DNA of 7,327 nucleotides from Alphaproteobacteria bacterium (GTDB lineage Bacteria; Pseudomonadota; Alphaproteobacteria; Puniceispirillales; Puniceispirillaceae). A program made the position numbers and the translations under genes. Each line of letters starts with the position of its first letter. Within the stretch, counting starts at the first letter, position 1. The stretch is from contig WTHW01000129.1 in the NCBI GenBank assembly GCA_011526395.1, positions 1 to 7,327 of the forward strand. The letters run 5' to 3'. The notes beneath the pieces were generated by a model. It ran no database searches. It was not told the DNA's origin and worked only from the letters and a program-made list of their open reading frames with translations. This document shows positions 1 to 5,687 of this stretch, one piece after another.

Positions 1-10
1 AGAGAGCAAT

Positions 11-421
11 ATGCGTCTTTATGAAAGCGTGATCATCGCGCGTCAAGACATCTCTGCTACTCAAGTAGAGACACTCATCAATGAGTTTTCAGCTATCATT
101 GAAAATGGTGGCGGCAGCATCAAAAAAAGAGAATATTGGGGCCTTCGCAGCCTTGCCTATCGCATCAAGAAGAACCGTAAAGGTCATTATGTGATGCTAA
201 ATCTCGAAACAGATTCTGAAACATTGAACGAATATGAACGTATCATGGGCCTAAATGAAGATATCCTTCGTTTCCTAAATATTCGCATCGAAGAAGTTTC
301 TGAAGAGCCATCAATCATGATGCAAGCAAAATCAGAGCGCAGTGAGCGTGGCGACCGCGGTGATCGTGGCAACCGCCATTCTGATAAGCCAAAATCTGAC
401 ACTTCTGAAGTGGAGGCATAA
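11..421 (+). CDS. rpsF: Small ribosomal subunit protein bS6
   Basis: Ribosomal protein S6 binds 16S rRNA in the platform of the 30S subunit as a heterodimer with S18, encoded by the next gene. The 136-residue product starts MRLYESVIIARQD and carries the family core over about residues 1-100, including EYWGLRSLAYRIKKNRKGHY (residues 42-61) and the NEDILRFLNIRIEE strand. These match alphaproteobacterial S6 closely. After the core comes a charged, low-complexity tail (about residues 103-136) with a SER/GDR repeat run; C-terminal extensions of S6 are common in this class. The first ATG is preceded by AGAGAG, a weak ribosome site, and only ten bases of upstream sequence are in the window, so the leader cannot be assessed. 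The stop codon directly abuts the ATG of rpsR, which suggests coupled translation giving equal amounts of the two partners. Confidence 0.97.
   Translation: MRLYESVIIARQDISATQVETLINEFSAIIENGGGSIKKREYWGLRSLAYRIKKNRKGHYVMLNLETDSETLNEYERIMGLNEDILRFLNIRIEEVSEEPSIMMQAKSERSERGDRGDRGNRHSDKPKSDTSEVEA
412..416 (+). promoter_or_regulatory. Shine-Dalgarno of rpsR inside the end of rpsF
   Basis: GGAGG lies five bases before the rpsR ATG, within the last codons of rpsF. It is the strongest ribosome site in the window and fixes the rpsR start at 422, immediately after the rpsF stop. Confidence 0.8.
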
Positions 422-676
422 ATGACACAATTAGAAATCACACGTAGCGCCGTTCGTCGCCCAATTGGTCGTCGCCGCAAATCATGCCCATTCTCTGGCC
501 CAAATGCGCCAAAGATTGATTATAAGGACACAAAATTGCTAGGCCGCTTTACATCTGAGCGTGGCAAAATTGTGCCATCACGCATTTCAGCTGTATCAGC
601 AAAGAAGCAGCGCGAATTAGCAACAGCTATTAAGCGCGCACGTTTCCTTGCTTTGATGCCTTACGTTGATATGTAG
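422..676 (+). CDS. rpsR: Small ribosomal subunit protein bS18
   Basis: Ribosomal protein S18 pairs with S6 on the 30S platform and contacts 16S rRNA and the mRNA exit region. The 84-residue product is full length for the family. It shows the basic N-terminus (RRPIGRRRKSCPF, residues 12-24), the APKIDYKDTKLLGRF block, the ERGKIVPSRISAVSAKKQRE block and the closing AIKRARFLALMPY. Only one cysteine remains (C22 or C23 region, SCPF), so it is the non-zinc form. It begins with no gap after rpsF and ends 19 bases before rplI, so the three genes form one operon. Many alphaproteobacteria carry a DUF2232 membrane protein gene between rpsR and rplI; here that gene is absent. Confidence 0.98.
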   Translation: MTQLEITRSAVRRPIGRRRKSCPFSGPNAPKIDYKDTKLLGRFTSERGKIVPSRISAVSAKKQRELATAIKRARFLALMPYVDM

Positions 677-680
677 GTTT

Positions 681-686
681 TAGGAG
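681..686 (+). promoter_or_regulatory. Shine-Dalgarno of rplI
   Basis: TAGGAG sits nine bases before the rplI ATG in the 19-base gap after rpsR. It supports the start at 696 and independent ribosome loading for L9. Nothing else is visible in the gap. Confidence 0.7.
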
Positions 687-695
687 TTATTAGAC

Positions 696-1295
696 ATGCA
701 AATTATCCTATTAGAACGCGTTGAAAAGCTTGGCCAAATGGGTGACGTTGTCACTGTGAAGCCTGGTTACGCTCGTAACTTCCTATTACCAAGAGGCAAA
801 GCGCTTCGTGCAAACAAAGCGAATTTGGCAAAATTTGAAGCTGAAAAAGCTGAATTGGTTGCACGCAACGATAAAGCCAAAGGTGAGGCACTTGCCGTTG
901 CGAAGAACCTTGACGGTGTGGCTGTATCAATCGTAAGAGCCGCTTCAGAAATGGGCCAGCTATTTGGTTCAGTGAACGCAAGAGACATTGCAACTGCCCT
1001 AGCAGAAGCAGGTCACGAAGTTGACCGTCGTTCAATCGTGATGGACAAGGCAATTAAGACACTTGGCCTGATTGACATGCGCGTTAATCTTCATGCTGAA
1101 GTTTCTGTCAGCATCACATTGAACATCGCACGTTCACTTGAAGAAGCACAAACACAGCTAGAGAGCGGCAAAGCCGTTATCGCATCTGAGCTTATGGAAG
1201 AAGAAGATGAAGCGCCAGTGGAAGCTGTCGCAGCTGAAGAAGCACCTGCAGAAGAAGCAGACGCAACTGAAGAAGCCGCTTCAGAAGACGCATAA
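696..1295 (+). CDS. rplI: Large ribosomal subunit protein bL9 with long acidic tail
   Basis: L9 binds 23S rRNA near the L1 stalk and helps maintain reading frame. The N-terminal rRNA-binding domain (about residues 1-50) starts MQIILLERVEKLGQMGD and has the family signature VKPGYARNFLLPRGKA (residues 21-36). A long connecting helix rich in K, E and A follows, then the C-terminal domain (about residues 90-150: FGSVNARDIA, then VDRRSIVMDKAIKTLG). The product is 199 residues against about 150 for E. coli L9. The extra length is a low-complexity tail from about residue 168 made almost only of E, A, D, V, P and T. Acidic, alanine-rich tails are common on alphaproteobacterial L9. It is the last gene of the ribosomal operon and is followed by a strong terminator. 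Confidence 0.97.
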   Translation: MQIILLERVEKLGQMGDVVTVKPGYARNFLLPRGKALRANKANLAKFEAEKAELVARNDKAKGEALAVAKNLDGVAVSIVRAASEMGQLFGSVNARDIATALAEAGHEVDRRSIVMDKAIKTLGLIDMRVNLHAEVSVSITLNIARSLEEAQTQLESGKAVIASELMEEEDEAPVEAVAAEEAPAEEADATEEAASEDA

Positions 1296-1315
1296 GTCTT
1301 TACCAAATTTGAATG

Positions 1316-1348
1316 AAAAAGGGTCAGTTTTGCGCTGGCCCTTTTTTT
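1316..1348 (+). terminator. Intrinsic terminator after rplI
   Basis: GGGTCAG (1321-1327) pairs with CTGGCCC (1335-1341), with one G-T wobble, around a seven-base loop, followed by seven T (1342-1348). The A-run at 1316-1320 can extend the stem into the T-run. It lies 20 bases past the rplI stop and ends the ribosomal operon, so dnaB needs its own promoter. The A/T symmetry would also let it work on the opposite strand, but no minus-strand gene is present. Confidence 0.92.
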
Positions 1349-1351
1349 ATG

Positions 1352-1369
1352 TTTTCCCCGTTATCCCCA
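1352..1369 (+). promoter_or_regulatory. Two tandem DnaA-box-like 9-mers upstream of dnaB
   Basis: TTTTCCCCG (1352-1360) is followed without a gap by TTATCCCCA (1361-1369). The two units agree at seven of nine positions. The second differs from the classic DnaA box TTATCCACA at one base only. Weak Caulobacter DnaA sites of the W-box kind contain a TCCCCA core, from memory. The pair lies between the rplI terminator and the dnaB -35, a sensible place for a DnaA site. Binding is inferred, and short C/T-rich matches can occur by chance. Confidence 0.35.
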
Positions 1370-1382
1370 ACAATAACAGATT

Positions 1383-1387
1383 GAATC
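1383..1387. promoter_or_regulatory. GANTC (CcrM-type methylation) site over the dnaB -35
   Basis: GAATC overlaps four bases of the candidate -35 hexamer. GANTC is the target of CcrM, the cell-cycle DNA methyltransferase conserved in most alphaproteobacteria, and methylation at such sites (with GcrA) alters sigma70 promoters in Caulobacter. By eye I counted about twelve GANTC sites in the window, and this is the only one outside a coding region. The sequence is certain; its role is inferred. Confidence 0.5.
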
Positions 1388-1390
1388 TTG

Positions 1391-1404
1391 GCGATAAAAA
1401 TCGC
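1391..1404. repeat. Small inverted repeat in the dnaB promoter spacer
   Basis: GCGAT (1391-1395) and ATCGC (1400-1404) are perfect inverted arms around four A, filling most of the spacer between -35 and -10. It could be a short operator, or chance. Next to it ATCGCTAT (1400-1407) recurs as ATTGCTAT (1412-1419), twelve bases on, across the -10 and start codon. Confidence 0.3.
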
Positions 1405-1417
1405 TATTATGATTGCT

Positions 1418-2908
1418 ATGGAAACACAGAGCGCTTCATCAACTATCGTCCAGCTAGCAAGCCAATCAGCACGCGAATTGCCAAATAATTTGCAAGCTGA
1501 ACAAAATCTGCTTGGGGCTATCTTACTTGATAATTCTATCACTGATAATTTGGATGATGCGCTTCACGCTGACTATTTCTATGACCCTGTTCATGGCAAA
1601 ATCTATGAAGCGGCAATGCGCCTGATTGGCAGAGGCCAGCTGGCAAATGCTGTCACCCTTCGCGCTTTTTTTGATGGCGACCAAAGCTTTGGAGAAGATG
1701 ACCCTGAGCAATATATGAATGATTTGGTCGATGGCGTGATTTCAGTGTCTGAAGCTGGTGATTATGCGGCCATTATTTATGAGACATATCTCAGACGCTC
1801 CCTTATCAAAATTGCTGACCAAATCGCACATGAAGCTGCGCGCCCTGACATTGATCAGCCTGCCACTCAACAGCTTGAAAAGGCAGAACAATATCTGTTC
1901 TCGCTTGCCGAAAAAGACACAGTGGACACGGGCCTTCGCGGGTTTGATACGGTGTTAACTGAAGCGATTGAAATGGCGCAATTAGCGGCAAATAGTGATG
2001 GGCATCTATCTGGTGTTAGTACAGGGTTAACAGACTTAAATAAACTGATGGGCGGGCTTCACCGCTCTGATCTTCTGATTCTAGCTGGACGGCCGGGCAT
2101 GGGTAAGACAGCACTTGCCACAAATATGGCATTTCATGCGGCGACCACAACACGCACAGGCGAGCGGTCTGTTCCTGTGGCCTTTTTCTCGCTGGAAATG
2201 TCAGCAGATCAGCTAGGCACGCGTATTTTGGCAGAAGCGGCAGAGCTTGATTCTGAAGCGATTAGACGTGGCAGATTGAAGAGGGCTGAATTTGCCCAGC
2301 TTGTGGATGCAAGCGCGCGTATTTCTGATGCGAAATTCTTTATTGACGATACGCCTGGCCTGTCCATCTCGCAGGTCGCTAGTAGAGCGCGCCGTCTAAA
2401 GCGAACACATGGTCTTGGCCTGATCGTGGTTGATTATCTGCAATTATTATCAGCGCAAATTGGCGTTCGTGCAGAGAACCGTGTGCAAGAAATCTCGAAT
2501 ATCTCGCGTAGTTTGAAAAATCTTGCCAAAGAGCTGGATGTGCCAGTTATCGCGCTATCACAGCTATCAAGAGCGGTTGAACAGCGTGATGATAAACGAC
2601 CAAATCTATCAGATTTGCGTGAATCAGGCTCGATTGAGCAGGATGCTGATGTGGTGATATTCGTCTATCGTGAAGAATATTATCTAAGCAAGGGTGAGCC
2701 TGAGCAAAAAGAATCAGAGACAACTGAGAAATATAACGAGCGTTATGATAGGTGGCGTGAACGCCTTGAGCGCACAAATGGCAAGGCTGAAGTTATCATT
2801 GCGAAACAACGTCACGGCCCTGTTGGCGTGGTAAATGTGGCATTTGAAGCGCGTTTCACAAAATTTGGTGATCTTGCCCTAGATGAACAATTGCCAGAGG
2901 ATTTTTAA
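1418..2908 (+). CDS. dnaB: Replicative DNA helicase DnaB
   Basis: DnaB is the hexameric 5'-3' helicase that unwinds the replication fork and recruits primase. The start at ATG 1418 gives 496 residues. The N-terminal DnaB domain spans about residues 15-125 (LPNNLQAEQNLLGAILLDN near its start), then a linker helix near GFDTVLTEAIEMA, then the RecA-type ATPase. Walker A is GRPGMGKT (224-231, K230), the catalytic glutamate lies in SLEM (E260), Walker B is VVDYLQLL (D339) and the arginine finger lies in KQRHGPVG (R465). Compared with E. coli DnaB there is an extra charged stretch at about residues 424-454, as I recall for other alphaproteobacteria. No intein interrupts the ATPase. A TTG at 1388 and an ATG at 1409 are also in frame, but TTG 1388 would add MAIKIAIMIA and swallow the promoter. 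No Shine-Dalgarno precedes any of the three starts. Confidence 0.97.
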   Translation: METQSASSTIVQLASQSARELPNNLQAEQNLLGAILLDNSITDNLDDALHADYFYDPVHGKIYEAAMRLIGRGQLANAVTLRAFFDGDQSFGEDDPEQYMNDLVDGVISVSEAGDYAAIIYETYLRRSLIKIADQIAHEAARPDIDQPATQQLEKAEQYLFSLAEKDTVDTGLRGFDTVLTEAIEMAQLAANSDGHLSGVSTGLTDLNKLMGGLHRSDLLILAGRPGMGKTALATNMAFHAATTTRTGERSVPVAFFSLEMSADQLGTRILAEAAELDSEAIRRGRLKRAEFAQLVDASARISDAKFFIDDTPGLSISQVASRARRLKRTHGLGLIVVDYLQLLSAQIGVRAENRVQEISNISRSLKNLAKELDVPVIALSQLSRAVEQRDDKRPNLSDLRESGSIEQDADVVIFVYREEYYLSKGEPEQKESETTEKYNERYDRWRERLERTNGKAEVIIAKQRHGPVGVVNVAFEARFTKFGDLALDEQLPEDF

Positions 2909-2915
2909 GCCTTTA

Positions 2916-2944
2916 AAAGAAAGGGATAACGCCCCTTTTCCTTT
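2916..2944 (+). other. Weak hairpin in the dnaB-alr gap
   Basis: In the 50-base gap, AAAGGG (2920-2925) can pair with CCCTTT (2933-2938) around a seven-base loop, and AAAG (2916-2919) with CTTT (2941-2944) below a two-base bulge. No T-run follows, so it is not a convincing terminator. It might be an attenuating or processing structure, or just the purine/pyrimidine bias of a short spacer. The alr ATG follows 14 bases later. Confidence 0.3.
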
Positions 2945-2958
2945 CGCTTAAAAATCGC

Positions 2959-4083
2959 ATGCTACCTTCGCTATACCATACTGCTAGACTTCATGTTGAC
3001 TTGGATGCCATCTGTCATAATTGGCGCCAATTGAACGCCTTATCATCTGAAGATGCGATGGCTGGCGCCGTGGTGAAGGCAAATGCCTATGGGCTTGGCA
3101 TGTGTGAGGTATCGCTAGCGTTATATCAGGCAGGTTGCCGCGTGTTTTTCACAGCACGCTTGTCAGAAGCACAAGAGCTTTATGATGCCTTTGCCACGCA
3201 CGATATAACTGATGCAGAAATCATTGTCTTTGATGGGATTTTAGACGGCCAAGAAGATGTATTTGCCACATATCCCTTTATCCCGACTTTGAATGATATA
3301 GCGCAAATTGAACGTGCCAAAAAGATTGCCACAAAGAGCGGTGAGCCTTTTGCCTGTCTTATTCATATTGACACAGGAATGGCGCGTTTGGGGCTAACGC
3401 CAGATGAGTGGCGAACTCTGATTGCGCGCGATGATTGGGCTGATGGGCTCGATATCAAATATGTTATGTCGCATTTAGCTAGTGCTGATGAAAGTGCCTC
3501 ACCCCAAAATAAGGCGCAGACTGATTTATTCAGTGACTTAACATCCTCTGTCCAGTTACCCCTTAGCCTTGCAAATTCAGGGGGAAGCCGTCTTGGTGAC
3601 AGCTATCATTACGACTTAACGCGCCCTGGCCTGGCACTATATGGGATGAGCCCAGCAGCAGATGTGAACGCTGCAGAGGCAGGCCTGAAATCAGTGATAA
3701 GATTAGAAGCTGATATTTTGCAGGTAAGAGAGGTGACAAAGGGCGCGAGTGTTGGGTATGGCGCTAGTTTTATCGCACCGCAGGCTATGAGGCTTGCCAC
3801 GCTTGGTATTGGCTATGCTGATGGGTTCCTTCGCCGTTATAAAGACCATGTCAGCCCGCGTATAAATAACGTGCCCTGCCCGCTTGTTGGGCGCATTTCG
3901 ATGGATAGCTGTGTGGTGGATATATCGCATCTACCAACAGATGAGCCTGTTGATAAAACAGCCGTCATCTTTGATGAGGCATTCACACCAAAAGATTTAG
4001 CAAGCTTAAGCGATACAATCGCCTATGAAATCATCACAACACTTGGCGAAAGACTATATCGCCATTATGCTAGAGGTGCATGA
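2959..4083 (+). CDS. alr: Alanine racemase (PLP-dependent)
   Basis: Alanine racemase interconverts L- and D-alanine in the cytoplasm and supplies D-alanine for peptidoglycan. The 374-residue product is normal for the family. The N-terminal TIM barrel carries the PLP lysine in VVKANAYGLG (K40, with Y44). The phosphate and pyridine contacts appear around HIDTGMARLGL and in YDLTRPGLALYG (R222). The second catalytic base is the tyrosine of VGYGASF (Y267), and the GRISMDSCVVD motif (M315, D316) belongs to the C-terminal beta domain. The ending EIITTLGERLYRHY is typical. ATG 2959 places the conserved ARLHVDLDAI block at residue 9, as expected. I see no Shine-Dalgarno before it, so translation may be coupled to dnaB or use another mode. 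The dnaB-alr pairing also occurs in E. coli. Confidence 0.96.
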   Translation: MLPSLYHTARLHVDLDAICHNWRQLNALSSEDAMAGAVVKANAYGLGMCEVSLALYQAGCRVFFTARLSEAQELYDAFATHDITDAEIIVFDGILDGQEDVFATYPFIPTLNDIAQIERAKKIATKSGEPFACLIHIDTGMARLGLTPDEWRTLIARDDWADGLDIKYVMSHLASADESASPQNKAQTDLFSDLTSSVQLPLSLANSGGSRLGDSYHYDLTRPGLALYGMSPAADVNAAEAGLKSVIRLEADILQVREVTKGASVGYGASFIAPQAMRLATLGIGYADGFLRRYKDHVSPRINNVPCPLVGRISMDSCVVDISHLPTDEPVDKTAVIFDEAFTPKDLASLSDTIAYEIITTLGERLYRHYARGA

Positions 4084-4108
4084 TTAGACCATGATAGGAT
4101 CTCTGTGA

Positions 4109-4888
4109 ATGAATTTTCGATTTTTACGGCAAATCGGACAAGCAGCCTTTGATTTTTTAGCAAGCCTTGGACGTATCGCATTTTTCACAGCCTCCGCTGT
4201 TAGATGGACCATCCAGCCTCCCTATTATGGCAAACAAATTGGCCGTCAAATCATTGATATCGGCTATTATTCTCTGCCTGTTGTGGGGCTGACAACTTTA
4301 TTTTCTGGCATGGTGCTTGCCCTGCAATCCTATACTGGTTTTGCGCGCTTTTCTGCTGAGGATACCGTAGCGACTGTGGTTGTGTTGTCTGTGACGCGCG
4401 AATTGGGTCCTGTGCTAGCTGGCCTGATGGTGGCGGGCCGTATTGGGGCATCAATGGCGGCTGAAATTGGCACGATGCGTGTGACTGATCAAATTGACGC
4501 GCTTGATACCCTGTCAACGCGACCGATGCAGTATCTTGTGGCACCGCGCCTTTTAGCTGGCACGATTTGTCTGCCATTTCTTGTGATTATTGGCGATATT
4601 ATTGGGGTATTTGGCGGCTATATTGTGGGTGTTTACCGCCTTGGGTTTAATGCTTCTTTATACCTTAGCCGTACGATGCAGTTTTTAGAACTATCAGATG
4701 TTATGTTAGGCGTCATCAAAGCCGCTGTGTTTGGCTTTTTGATAGCTTTGATGGGATGTTATCATGGGTATCATTCTGGTCGTGGCGCTGAAGGTGTTGG
4801 GCTTGCAACGACCAATGCTGTGGTATCTTCATCAATCTTTATATTGATTGCCAATTACATGGTCACAGCACTGTTTTTTGGGGTCTAA
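4109..4888 (+). CDS. mlaE: MlaE-family ABC transporter permease (phospholipid transport)
   Basis: This is the inner-membrane permease of an MCE/Mla-type ABC system, which moves phospholipids or other lipids between the inner and outer membranes. The 259-residue product has the full MlaE fold. An amphipathic N-terminal region (1-40) is followed by hydrophobic segments at about 50-72, 86-115, 143-175, 199-220 and 235-258. The family signature RELGP (97-101), then AGRIGASMAAEIGTMRVTDQ (109-128) and IDALDTLSTRP, is intact. AGGA (4096-4099) precedes the ATG by nine bases in the 25-base gap after alr. An upstream in-frame ATG at 4091 is closed by a TGA just before 4109, which fixes the start. The ATPase follows four bases later. 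No MCE-domain mlaD gene follows, so the substrate-binding part must be elsewhere; the exact substrate cannot be read from this sequence. Confidence 0.93.
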   Translation: MNFRFLRQIGQAAFDFLASLGRIAFFTASAVRWTIQPPYYGKQIGRQIIDIGYYSLPVVGLTTLFSGMVLALQSYTGFARFSAEDTVATVVVLSVTRELGPVLAGLMVAGRIGASMAAEIGTMRVTDQIDALDTLSTRPMQYLVAPRLLAGTICLPFLVIIGDIIGVFGGYIVGVYRLGFNASLYLSRTMQFLELSDVMLGVIKAAVFGFLIALMGCYHGYHSGRGAEGVGLATTNAVVSSSIFILIANYMVTALFFGV

Positions 4889-4892
4889 TCAC

Positions 4893-5687
4893 ATGACAGC
4901 AAAAATCAAAATTGAAAATCTGAAAAAATCATTCGCAGGCAAGGATATCTTGAAAGGTGTGAGCCTTGAAGTGGCACCGCAAGAATCTCTTGTGATTATT
5001 GGCACATCTGGGTGCGGTAAGTCTGTGACTTTGAAATGTTTGCTTGGTCTTATCACACCTGATGAGGGCGCGATTTATATAGATGGGCAAAACACAGTTG
5101 GACAATCACGTAAACAACGAGAAGAGATGCTTCATCGTTTTGGTATGACATTTCAATTTGGTGCGCTTTTCGACAGCTTGCCGATTTGGGAAAATATCAC
5201 CTTCCGCCTTCGTCAAAAAATGCCGATGAGCAAAGAAGAGGCACGAGAGACTGCACGCACTATCGTTGGCCAGCTTGGTCTTGGCAGTCATGTGATTGAC
5301 CAATATCCAGCAGAATTATCAGGCGGGATGCAAAAGCGTGTTGCGTTGGCGCGTGCCGTCGCTGACAAGCCTGAAATCCTGTTATTTGATGAGCCGACCT
5401 CTGGCCTTGATCCGATTACAGGCGGTGTGATTGATGATTTGATTAAGGATTCTGTCAAACGCCTTGGCGCAACCGCGATCACCATTAGCCATGATATGGC
5501 ATCGGTCAGACGGATTGCAGATAAGGTTGCCATGATACATCAAGGGGTTGTGATCTGGTGTGGCCCTGCAAGTGAGATGGATGATACTGGCATTGCGGAG
5601 GTTGACCAATTTGTGCATGGCAAGGCACATGGCCCGTTGACCACTGCGATTAATGCAAGCGCCCTATCAGAAGGTCAAGCAGAGTAA
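4893..5687 (+). CDS. mlaF: MlaF-family ABC transporter ATPase
   Basis: This is the ATPase subunit that drives the MlaE permease encoded four bases upstream. From ATG 4893 it has 264 residues and all ABC motifs: Walker A GTSGCGKS (37-44, K43), Q-loop in TFQFGALFDSLPIWENI (Q88), signature LSGGMQKR (142-149), Walker B LLFDEP (D166, E167) and H-loop in TISHDM (H200). The FQFGALFDSL block and the MIHQGVVIWCGPA stretch near the C-terminus are typical of the MlaF/Ttg2A group. The frame is open up to 4848, but a start there would add 15 residues inside mlaE. ATG 4893, after GGGG at 4880-4883, is the better start. The stop TAA shares its last base with the ATG of radA (TAATG), which suggests translational coupling. 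Confidence 0.94.
   Translation: MTAKIKIENLKKSFAGKDILKGVSLEVAPQESLVIIGTSGCGKSVTLKCLLGLITPDEGAIYIDGQNTVGQSRKQREEMLHRFGMTFQFGALFDSLPIWENITFRLRQKMPMSKEEARETARTIVGQLGLGSHVIDQYPAELSGGMQKRVALARAVADKPEILLFDEPTSGLDPITGGVIDDLIKDSVKRLGATAITISHDMASVRRIADKVAMIHQGVVIWCGPASEMDDTGIAEVDQFVHGKAHGPLTTAINASALSEGQAE

Larger units (their letters stand above)
1381..1410 (+). promoter_or_regulatory. Probable sigma70-type promoter of dnaB
   Basis: The -35 candidate TTGAAT (1381-1386, four of six to TTGACA) and the -10 candidate TATTAT (1405-1410, five of six to TATAAT) are 18 bases apart. A promoter is expected here because a strong terminator ends just upstream and dnaB begins just downstream. Transcription would start about seven bases after the -10, at about 1417-1418, which is the dnaB ATG itself. 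The dnaB message would then be leaderless. Confidence 0.55.

Noticed and set aside
1..10. S6:S18-binding leader RNA of the rpsF operon
   Set aside because: Such autoregulatory leaders are known for rpsF operons, but only ten bases before rpsF are in the window, so nothing can be seen.
1388..1417. TTG start of dnaB at 1388
   Set aside because: It would need a rare start codon without a ribosome site and would turn the probable promoter into coding sequence. ATG 1418 gives a normal DnaB N-terminus.
1207..1488. 93-codon + strand frame across the L9 tail, terminator and dnaB start
   Set aside because: Its lysine/glutamine-rich beginning is the acidic tail of L9 read in another frame, and it runs through the terminator hairpin.
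2077..2450. Possible intein in DnaB, a frequent insertion host
   Set aside because: Walker A, SLEM and Walker B are contiguous and normally spaced, so no intein is present.
4848..4892. Earlier start of the MlaF-type ATPase inside mlaE
   Set aside because: The extra 15 residues do not resemble the family, and ATG 4893 starts right at the usual ABC N-terminal strand with a G-rich site upstream.
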